DNA of 12,644 bases, from contig CAZSGN010000062.1 in assembly GCA_964606415.1 (NCBI GenBank), positions 1 through 12,644 on the forward strand, written 5' to 3'. A program made the position numbers and the translations under genes. This DNA is from CAZSGN01 sp964606415 (GTDB lineage: Bacteria > Bacteroidota > Bacteroidia > Bacteroidales > JBBRXJ01). The notes below the pieces were generated by a model. That model ran no database searches. It worked only from the letters and a program-made list of their open reading frames with translations, and was not told the origin of the DNA. This document shows, piece by piece, positions 6,997-12,644 of the stretch (positions within the stretch are counted from its first letter, which is position 1; every line of letters begins with the position of its first letter).

Positions 6997-9870
6997 ATGA
7001 AATACTTACTAATTGTCTTTTTAACGATATTATCCCTGTCTTCTTATAGCCAGGAAGGAACCATCCGGGGAACTGTTATTGATGACGAGACAGGCGAAAC
7101 ACTTGTTGGTGTATCTGTACTGGTAAAAGGAACCACCAGCGGCACAATAACCGATCTGGACGGAAAATTCAGCATAGACCAATCCCCCGGCAACTATACA
7201 CTTCAGTTGTCTTATATCTCTTATCAAACATTGGTTGTCGAGGAAATTGAAGTAACTGCCGGTGAAACCACCCTGCTAAATAACCTTCGCCTGAAAGAAA
7301 GTGTTACTGAATTGGGGGAGGTTGTTGTTACAGCAAATCAAGCCCGCAATACAGATGCTGCCCTTCAAACCATGAAGAGAAAATCAGCCAGCATTATGGA
7401 TGGTATTTCTGCTGCAAAAATAGAACTTACCGGTGACGGCACAGCCGTTGAAGCAGCAAAAAGAGTAACTGGCGTATCTATCGAAGGAGGAAAATATGTT
7501 TATATCCGCGGCCTTGGTGACCGTTATTCAAAAACAACGCTGAACAGCATTGATATTCCCGGCCTTGACCCGGACCGGAATACGCTCCAAATGGATATCT
7601 TTCCCACCAACCTAATAGATAATATCACCGTTAAAAAGAATTTTACCGCTGATTTGCCCGCTGATTTTACAGGCGGACTACTTAACGTGGAAACAAAAGA
7701 TTTTCCGGACAAACAAATATTCAATATTTCATTGGGGACATCCTATAACCCGTCAATGAACCTCAACCCTGATTTCATCACCTACGAAGGAGGCAAAACC
7801 GATTTTTTAGGTTTTGATGATGGCACACGGGCTTTACCGGAAAAAGCAAAATCTAATAACATTCCCGTTCCATATTCAGGCTATTCTGACGAAGAAGTCA
7901 ATCAATTTATAAAAAGCTTCAATCCAAAACTTGGCGCTATTAGACAAAACAGCATGCTTGATTTAAGTGCCAGCATGAGTTTAGGAAATCAAATCGAATT
8001 GGGTGATCAAAGCAACGGGAATAACCAAAAATTAGGCTATATCTTTTCTCTCTCTTATAAATCGGAATATACTTATTATGATGATGTTTTTTTTGGTGAA
8101 TACCAACGCAGAGGTGACCCAGAAACATATGAAATGAAGTATGCTACTGAACGTCAGGGAGAGATGGGCGAGCATAATGTCCTTGCCGGAGCTCTTGGTG
8201 GTATTGCTTATAAAACCAATTATTCTAAGATAAGGCTAACCGCCATGCATTTACAAAAAGGAACCAGCCGTGCCGGTTTATTTAACATAAAAAACAGCCC
8301 TGACGCAGTTGGCCAATCAGGCTACCGTGCTTCATCAGATAACCTTGAATATAATCAACGCTCTTTAACCAATATCTTATTGCATGGTAAACATGTTATT
8401 GACCAATCTGATCTGGAAATTGACTGGCGGGTTTCCCCCACCTTTTCAAGCTCAAAAGACCCTGATATCAGAAATACCGCCTTTACCGAAAAAAGAAATG
8501 ATACGCTTTTCAACGCCGGTGCCGGCGGAAATCCATCGCGATTATGGCGGGATCTGGACCAAATAAATATAGCAGGCAAAATAGATATTACTAAACGTTA
8601 TCAATTAATTGAACGGAAAGCTAAAATTAAATTTGGCATAAGCCATACATATAAAGATCGGAGCTACGAGATCCTCCAATATGACATGGGCTTTACCGGA
8701 AATCAAGAATGGCCTGTTCCTGAGGCAAACGAGGTGCTCAATCCTTCTTATATCTACCCAAATCAACCAAACGGCGTCTATTACCAAAATGGGAATAATG
8801 ATCCCAATTCCAATGCTTATGAATCTAATTCCAGCAATTCGTCCATTTACGTTTCAAATGAGTTTGAACCCTTGCGCCATTTTAAAACAATCATCGGGCT
8901 GCGGGCAGAGCAGCATCTACAGCGACACACGGGCCGGGATCAATCTGAAAAGTATGTGCTCGATAATGACAAAGTGATTGACGCAATGGACCTATTCCCT
9001 TCAGTTAATTTTATTTATTCCCTGACAGAAAAGCAAAACCTAAGACTCGCATACAATAAATCAATTGCCAGGCCCTCTTTCAAAGAGATGTCTTTTGCTC
9101 AAATTTTAGACCCCATTTCTAACCGTATATTCAATGGTTCATTTTTTATTTACGATAATTGGGACGGCGACCTTAAAGAAACAAGAATTGATAATCTTGA
9201 CCTAAGGTGGGAATTGTTTTTTAACAGGGGACAAATGTTCTCCATCAGCACCTTTTATAAGCATTTTAATCAAGCAATTGAACTGGTACGGATCCCTGAA
9301 CAGCAAACAAGCACAGAATATCAACCCAGAAATGTAGGAGATGGAGACCTATACGGTTTAGAAATTGAATTTAACAAAGACCTTAATTTTATACACCCGG
9401 CATGGCGCAATTTGAATCTTAATGGTAATCTAACCCTGGTTGAATCGAATATTGAAATGAGTGAGAATGAATTTAATTCCCGGAAACAATTCGAAAAAGA
9501 AGGACAAACCATTGAAAAAACAAGACAAATGGCAGGACAGTCCCCTTATGTAATCAACGCTGGCTTAACATATTCAAATCCCCAGTGGGGACTGGCAACC
9601 GGTGCTTTTTACAATGTTAAAGGCCCAACACTCCAGATTGTCGGTGGAGGCTTATTCCCGGATATTTACATGGAATCTTATCATAGCCTGGATTTTTCCA
9701 TCAATAAAAAACTTGGGCAAAACAAAAAAACACTTGTTGAATTAAAAATATCAAATATTTTAAATGATAAGAAGGAAAGCCTTTACAAGTCATTTAAAGC
9801 GAGCCCAAAAACATACTCAAGCTATAATCCCGGCCGTACTTTCAGTTTAGGAGTGAAATATAAATTTTAA
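6997..9870 (+). CDS. TonB-dependent outer-membrane receptor with N-terminal carboxypeptidase-regulatory-like domain
   Basis: The 957-residue protein has a signal peptide (cleavage after SYS, near residue 18) and a carboxypeptidase-regulatory-like beta domain at about 22-100 (GTIRGTVIDDETGETLVGVS). Then come a plug domain at about 105-235, with LGEVVVTA and YIRGLGDRYSKTTLNSIDIPG (169-189), and a large beta-barrel ending in the terminal phenylalanine of VKYKF. Such receptors import bulky or scarce ligands across the outer membrane using energy from TonB-ExbB-ExbD. The plug resembles the general receptor type carrying RGLGDRY and DIFPTN rather than the SusC type, and the partner lipoprotein is not SusD. 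The frame is full length and intact. The lipoprotein gene lies 119 bases upstream in the same direction, separated by a hairpin, and an imperfect hairpin follows the stop. The substrate cannot be predicted from sequence. Confidence 0.94.
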   Translation: MKYLLIVFLTILSLSSYSQEGTIRGTVIDDETGETLVGVSVLVKGTTSGTITDLDGKFSIDQSPGNYTLQLSYISYQTLVVEEIEVTAGETTLLNNLRLKESVTELGEVVVTANQARNTDAALQTMKRKSASIMDGISAAKIELTGDGTAVEAAKRVTGVSIEGGKYVYIRGLGDRYSKTTLNSIDIPGLDPDRNTLQMDIFPTNLIDNITVKKNFTADLPADFTGGLLNVETKDFPDKQIFNISLGTSYNPSMNLNPDFITYEGGKTDFLGFDDGTRALPEKAKSNNIPVPYSGYSDEEVNQFIKSFNPKLGAIRQNSMLDLSASMSLGNQIELGDQSNGNNQKLGYIFSLSYKSEYTYYDDVFFGEYQRRGDPETYEMKYATERQGEMGEHNVLAGALGGIAYKTNYSKIRLTAMHLQKGTSRAGLFNIKNSPDAVGQSGYRASSDNLEYNQRSLTNILLHGKHVIDQSDLEIDWRVSPTFSSSKDPDIRNTAFTEKRNDTLFNAGAGGNPSRLWRDLDQINIAGKIDITKRYQLIERKAKIKFGISHTYKDRSYEILQYDMGFTGNQEWPVPEANEVLNPSYIYPNQPNGVYYQNGNNDPNSNAYESNSSNSSIYVSNEFEPLRHFKTIIGLRAEQHLQRHTGRDQSEKYVLDNDKVIDAMDLFPSVNFIYSLTEKQNLRLAYNKSIARPSFKEMSFAQILDPISNRIFNGSFFIYDNWDGDLKETRIDNLDLRWELFFNRGQMFSISTFYKHFNQAIELVRIPEQQTSTEYQPRNVGDGDLYGLEIEFNKDLNFIHPAWRNLNLNGNLTLVESNIEMSENEFNSRKQFEKEGQTIEKTRQMAGQSPYVINAGLTYSNPQWGLATGAFYNVKGPTLQIVGGGLFPDIYMESYHSLDFSINKKLGQNKKTLVELKISNILNDKKESLYKSFKASPKTYSSYNPGRTFSLGVKYKF

Positions 9871-9878
9871 CCAGATAC

Positions 9879-9908
9879 TGCATGAACCGGATAATCCCGG
9901 TTAATGCA
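9879..9908 (+). terminator. Imperfect hairpin after the TonB-dependent receptor gene
   Basis: TGCATGAACCGG (9879-9890) and CCGGTTAATGCA (9897-9908) pair at 11 of 12 positions around the loop ATAATC. It begins eight bases after the receptor stop codon. The downstream AAACTTTCCTTG is only weakly T-rich, so efficiency as an intrinsic terminator is uncertain, but the position suits a transcript end. Confidence 0.55.
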
Positions 9909-9980
9909 AAACTTTCCTTGTAAAATATTAAGTTTAGCATAGAAAACAATACATCCAATACAAATAAGCTTTTTAATATT

Positions 9981-10005
9981 TTAATTGTAAATTAATCACT
10001 TAAAA
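9981..10005. promoter_or_regulatory. Candidate operator upstream of the LRR lipoprotein gene, similar to 5550-5563
   Basis: Two TTAA-starting units lie in 11-base phase: TTAATTGTAAA (9981-9991) and TTAATCACTTA (9992-10002). TTAATCACTTAAAA (9992-10005) matches TTAATCACATAAAA at 5550-5563 in 13 of 14 positions. The site is 11 bases upstream of the LRR lipoprotein start codon, which is close for an activator site but possible for a repressor or for a short leader. The area is very AT-rich, so this is suggestive only. Confidence 0.28.
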
Positions 10006-10015
10006 AATATAGGTA

Positions 10016-10780
10016 ATGTTTAAACAAAAAATAATAATGCTCTGTTCTGCCATCTTAATGCTTGGCGCTGCAGCATGTCAAAACCAGACAGAAACAAAGA
10101 TTATATACGACGGGGAATTTGATAGCAGCCGTCTTTACTCGAATGATGAACTATACAAACAAAAGACATACAGGTCACTTGAAGAGGCACTCAAAAATCC
10201 GGAAAAGGTCAGCAAATTCATCATAGCCAACCAGGAGCTTTCTGCTGTTCCTTCGGAAATTGCTCAACTCAAATATTTAAACGTGCTGGAATTTAATCAA
10301 ACCAGTTTAGATACCTTGCCAAAATTTATTGGTGATTACGCCTACCTGCAGTCGCTATATTTACCCTCTAACCAGTTTGATGAAATTCCTTCATGTACAT
10401 ATAACCTCAAACAATTAAAAAGAATAAGCGCTGAAAGAAATAAACTAAAAGAAATACCCCTGAGACTTACTGAAATGGAAAAGCTTGAAGAAATCCTTTT
10501 GGGGCATAACCAAATAAAAAAAATACCTGATAAAGTTTATGAAATGAAACAGCTAAAAGTACTTAAACTCAATAATAATAAAATATCTGATGTAAGTCCG
10601 GATATTGCACAATTGGAAAATTTGGAAATATTAAACCTCAAAAATAATCAACTGTCCACTTTCCCGCAATCATTAAAGGAAATGGAAAATCTTAAGCACA
10701 TTCATCTTTCAAATAACCAAATCCCAAAAGATTCAATTCGTATTCTTAAAAAAGCCTTACCGGAAACAAGAATTCATTAA
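10016..10780 (+). CDS. Leucine-rich-repeat lipoprotein
   Basis: The 254-residue protein has a lipoprotein signal peptide with lipobox LGAAAC (Cys21). The following residues, QNQTET, lack an acidic run, so there is no clear surface-export signal and it may face the periplasm. After a linker of about 40 residues come eight leucine-rich repeats of exactly 23 residues each, starting near 65, 88, 111, 134, 157, 180, 203 and 226. They follow the pattern L-x-x-L-x-L-x-x-N-x-L-x-x-I-P. This is the 23-residue type found in many bacterial surface and secreted proteins and forms a curved solenoid used for protein or ligand binding. There is no catalytic domain. It lies after the receptor gene and 87 bases before the MORN-type gene with no terminator between, so these two are probably cotranscribed. 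The binding partner is unknown. Confidence 0.88.
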   Translation: MFKQKIIMLCSAILMLGAAACQNQTETKIIYDGEFDSSRLYSNDELYKQKTYRSLEEALKNPEKVSKFIIANQELSAVPSEIAQLKYLNVLEFNQTSLDTLPKFIGDYAYLQSLYLPSNQFDEIPSCTYNLKQLKRISAERNKLKEIPLRLTEMEKLEEILLGHNQIKKIPDKVYEMKQLKVLKLNNNKISDVSPDIAQLENLEILNLKNNQLSTFPQSLKEMENLKHIHLSNNQIPKDSIRILKKALPETRIH

Positions 10781-10867
10781 TCCGGGAAAAAAGCTTAATA
10801 AGCCACTTTAAATATAATAATGAGTAACTTTAATAAGCACACAACGTATAATAGAAAAACAATAACA

Positions 10868-11341
10868 ATGAAAAAAATACTCGCCATAATCGTTTTTACA
10901 TTTTTTATCGTTTCGTCTTACAGCCAAAAACCAAAAAAAGCTGACAATGGTTTTTATTACGATGAAAATTCGAAACTTTTTAATGGTTCTTACAAAGAAT
11001 ATATTGATGAGGACAGCTCCTCTCTTAAAAGAAACCTTCATTTTAAAGATGGTCTTTTAGAAGGCATCTCCAAAATTTATCACCCCAACGGTAATATAAA
11101 AGAAGTCCGGTCTTACAAAAAAGGTAAAAAACACGGGACATGGATCACCTATTCTGCTGACGGCAGCAAAACAGCCATTGCTAATTACGCCAATGGCAAA
11201 AAGAACGGTATCTGGCATATTTGGGATGAAAATGGTACACTCCGCTATGAAATGCAATACCTGGATGGAGAGAAAACAGGTACCTGGTCAATGTACAATA
11301 AAAAAGGAAAATTACTCAGCCAGGAAAACCATCAAGAATAA
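10868..11341 (+). CDS. Small exported MORN-type repeat protein
   Basis: From ATG 10868 the protein has 157 residues and starts with a clear signal peptide (MKKILAIIVFTFFIVSSYSQ), so it should be exported. An in-frame ATG at 10820 would add 16 mainly polar residues in front of the signal peptide and is therefore rejected. Four consecutive units of about 23-24 residues begin near 59, 84, 108 and 132, each with the core G-x-x-x-G-x-W/I-x-x-Y/W-x-x-x-G. This is the MORN variant repeat seen in proteins often annotated, on weak grounds, as YwqK-family antitoxins. No toxin gene is adjacent, and the signal peptide argues against a cytoplasmic antitoxin. The repeats form beta-hairpins and may bind membrane or protein partners. 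It is the last gene of the + strand run, ending at a strong terminator. The repeat call is secure; the function is unknown. Confidence 0.85.
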   Translation: MKKILAIIVFTFFIVSSYSQKPKKADNGFYYDENSKLFNGSYKEYIDEDSSSLKRNLHFKDGLLEGISKIYHPNGNIKEVRSYKKGKKHGTWITYSADGSKTAIANYANGKKNGIWHIWDENGTLRYEMQYLDGEKTGTWSMYNKKGKLLSQENHQE

Positions 11342-11368
11342 AAACAGCCTATATTTCAGATTTTTTTT

Positions 11369-11409
11369 AACAGCCTTAATGTTATATGCTAAGGCTGTTT
11401 TTTTATTAA
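11369..11409 (+). terminator. Intrinsic terminator after the MORN-type gene
   Basis: AACAGCCTTA (11369-11378) and TAAGGCTGTT (11390-11399) pair perfectly over ten bases around an 11-base loop, followed by TTTTTTTATT. This is a typical intrinsic terminator for the + strand. It lies 38 bases before the 3' end of the convergent kinase gene. Read on the - strand the hairpin is followed by A residues, so it should not terminate the kinase transcript. Confidence 0.88.
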
Positions 11410-11446
11410 AATTATTCAGATTAAAAGCGATATTATTGATTTTAGA

Positions 11447-12568
11447 CTATTTTAAAGGCAACACAACGGTAAAAGTAGCCCCCCCGTCTTGATTATTTGA
11501 AGCTCTCAGGCTGCCGCCATGTTTTTTTACAAGTTCAAGACACAATTGGAGTCCCAGTCCGATTCCTTTTTCTCCTTCAGTACCAGCAGAAGGGTCTATA
11601 TATTGATTTGTCCGGATGTGCTCTAACAAATCATTATTAATACCCACTCCTGTATCTCTAAAACAAACTTCAACCTCTTTTTTACCACTAAACAATTCTA
11701 CTTCGACTTTCCCTCCCTCAGGTGTATATTTAATGGCATTACTTAACAAATTACGAAAGACCGTTTGTATCATATTTGAATCCACCCTTAACATGCATTG
11801 CTCCGAGGGCAAAGAAACGGCAATATTTTTTTGCTCCGCAAGAAGATAAACTTCATCCCCCGCATTTCTTAATATCTCCGTAATATTTAATGATTCCGGT
11901 CTGAAACGCATTTTATCCAAACTACTCATGGACCACTCCAAAAGATTTTGCAACAATTTAAATGTGCTATCTGCTGATGTATTGATAAAACCAATCATTT
12001 TCTTCTTACGTTCATCATCCAAGGCATCATACTTTTTGTATAACAAAGAAGCCATGCTGGAAATCGCATTAAAAGGAGCTTTTAGGTCATGAGCAATTAA
12101 AGAAAAAAGTTTATCTTTTTGCCTGTTCATTTTATTAAGATGCCTTTCGGACTCAACAACCCTGGAGATCATCTGCTTACTTTTAGTGATGTCTTTATAT
12201 ATCCACATAAGCCCTTTATACTGATTTTCCAGGAAAACAGGAATAAAATCACGCTCAAAAAAACGCCCATCTGATAATTCAACATCATCGCCCAACACTT
12301 TCTCCTGTTTTTCAAGTAACTGGTTAATGCGGGTAATAAAAGCACCGGGATCTTTAAAAAAAGGAGCAGCTTCTTCGGCAAGTCTTGAACAATCAAGTCC
12401 TTTTAATTGATGAGGCGGGATTTCATAGCCAAACATATCACAAAAAGCCTGGTTAACCATCACAATTTTCCGATCCTCATTTTCGACAAGGACTGCTTCC
12501 TGAAGGTTCGCAATTAAAGTCGCATAATGTTGCTGAAGTACTTGTTCACTCAACAAAAATTCGCTCAT
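11447..12568 (-). CDS. Soluble PAS-domain sensor histidine kinase
   Basis: The 373-residue protein has one PAS domain (about 12-130, with VMVNQAFCDMFGYE and the closing GLMWIYKDIT), a short helical linker, a HisKA dimerisation domain and a HATPase_c domain. Key residues are phospho-acceptor His160 in LIAHDLKAPFNAIS, the N box FRNLLSNAIKY (Asn273 and Asn277), the G1 box DTGVGI (Asp305) and the G2 box GIGLGLQL (335-342). No membrane segment or signal peptide is visible, so it senses a cytoplasmic cue or a partner protein. There is no receiver domain. No response regulator is adjacent; the nearest is at 4737-5450, beyond four exported proteins. It could pair with that regulator, but kinases of this PAS type often act alone or with distant partners. 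The start is supported by an AGGAGA sequence nine bases upstream. Confidence 0.93.
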   Translation of the reverse strand: MSEFLLSEQVLQQHYATLIANLQEAVLVENEDRKIVMVNQAFCDMFGYEIPPHQLKGLDCSRLAEEAAPFFKDPGAFITRINQLLEKQEKVLGDDVELSDGRFFERDFIPVFLENQYKGLMWIYKDITKSKQMISRVVESERHLNKMNRQKDKLFSLIAHDLKAPFNAISSMASLLYKKYDALDDERKKKMIGFINTSADSTFKLLQNLLEWSMSSLDKMRFRPESLNITEILRNAGDEVYLLAEQKNIAVSLPSEQCMLRVDSNMIQTVFRNLLSNAIKYTPEGGKVEVELFSGKKEVEVCFRDTGVGINNDLLEHIRTNQYIDPSAGTEGEKGIGLGLQLCLELVKKHGGSLRASNNQDGGATFTVVLPLK

Positions 12569-12577
12569 TTGTATATT

Positions 12578-12583
12578 TCTCCT
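12578..12583 (-). promoter_or_regulatory. Shine-Dalgarno-like ribosome binding site of the histidine kinase gene
   Basis: On the - strand AGGAGA lies nine bases before ATG at 12568. Most genes of Bacteroidota, including the others here, have AT-rich leaders without this motif, so it stands out. It helps to fix the kinase start. Further upstream, to the window end at 12644, the - strand has TTTG (12630-12633) and TACATTG (12601-12607), which weakly resemble the -33 and -7 promoter elements. Confidence 0.5.
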
Positions 12584-12644
12584 GATTAAATAATTAAAAT
12601 CAATGTAATATTTTCTTTACAAATTACAACAAATTCCGTAAAAC

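Noticed and set aside
8681..8977. Open frame of 98 codons on the + strand inside the TonB-dependent receptor gene
   Set aside because: It lies in another frame of an intact receptor barrel and shows no signal, domain or ribosome site.
10820..10867. Upstream in-frame ATG for the MORN-type protein
   Set aside because: It would place 16 polar residues ahead of a well-formed signal peptide; the start at 10868 gives a normal exported protein.
10868..11341. Toxin-antitoxin module based on the YwqK-type repeat label
   Set aside because: There is no toxin candidate beside it, and the protein has a signal peptide. The label belongs to the repeat family, not to a shown function.
1..12644. CRISPR array, insertion sequence or prophage
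   Set aside because: No regularly spaced repeats with unique spacers, no transposase or integrase, and no phage structural genes were seen on either strand.

Overview
The window comes from a member of the Bacteroidota. It has roughly 40% GC, AT-rich ribosome-binding regions mostly without Shine-Dalgarno sequences, a TonB-dependent receptor with an N-terminal carboxypeptidase-regulatory-like domain, a lipoprotein with an acidic stretch right after the lipid-bearing cysteine, and secreted proteins ending their signal peptides in S-Y-S-Q. I cannot place it below phylum from the sequence. No RNA gene, insertion sequence, prophage or CRISPR array was seen.

Left part (1-4730, + strand): a uronate and pectin-type saccharide catabolic segment. 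It holds the 3' end of kduI (5-keto-4-deoxyuronate isomerase), a hairpin terminator, a GH88/GH105-type unsaturated uronyl hydrolase with no signal peptide, a 734-residue sodium:solute symporter 15 bases downstream, a strong imperfect inverted repeat, and a secreted SGNH/GDSL esterase. A coherent reading is: the esterase removes acetyl groups outside the cytoplasm, the symporter imports an unsaturated uronate-containing sugar, the hydrolase releases the unsaturated uronate in the cytoplasm, and KduI isomerises the opened sugar acid towards KDG.

Middle part (4737-9908): an OmpR/PhoB-type response regulator on the - strand is divergent from a predicted surface-exposed beta-helix-like lipoprotein, which is followed by a hairpin terminator and a 957-residue TonB-dependent receptor. 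The 218-base divergent region carries a 15-base perfect direct repeat (period 17), which also contains TTAA-type elements in 11-base phase. That layout resembles binding sites of PhoB-family regulators. A related 11-base-phased sequence lies upstream of the next gene block.

Right part (9981-12644): a leucine-rich-repeat lipoprotein and a small secreted MORN-type repeat protein (+), a strong terminator, and a soluble PAS histidine kinase on the - strand. The regulator and the kinase bracket four exported proteins. My main hypothesis is that 4737-12568 is a two-component-controlled outer-membrane uptake and surface-protein island, possibly nutrient (phosphate) responsive. This is inference and needs expression and binding data.
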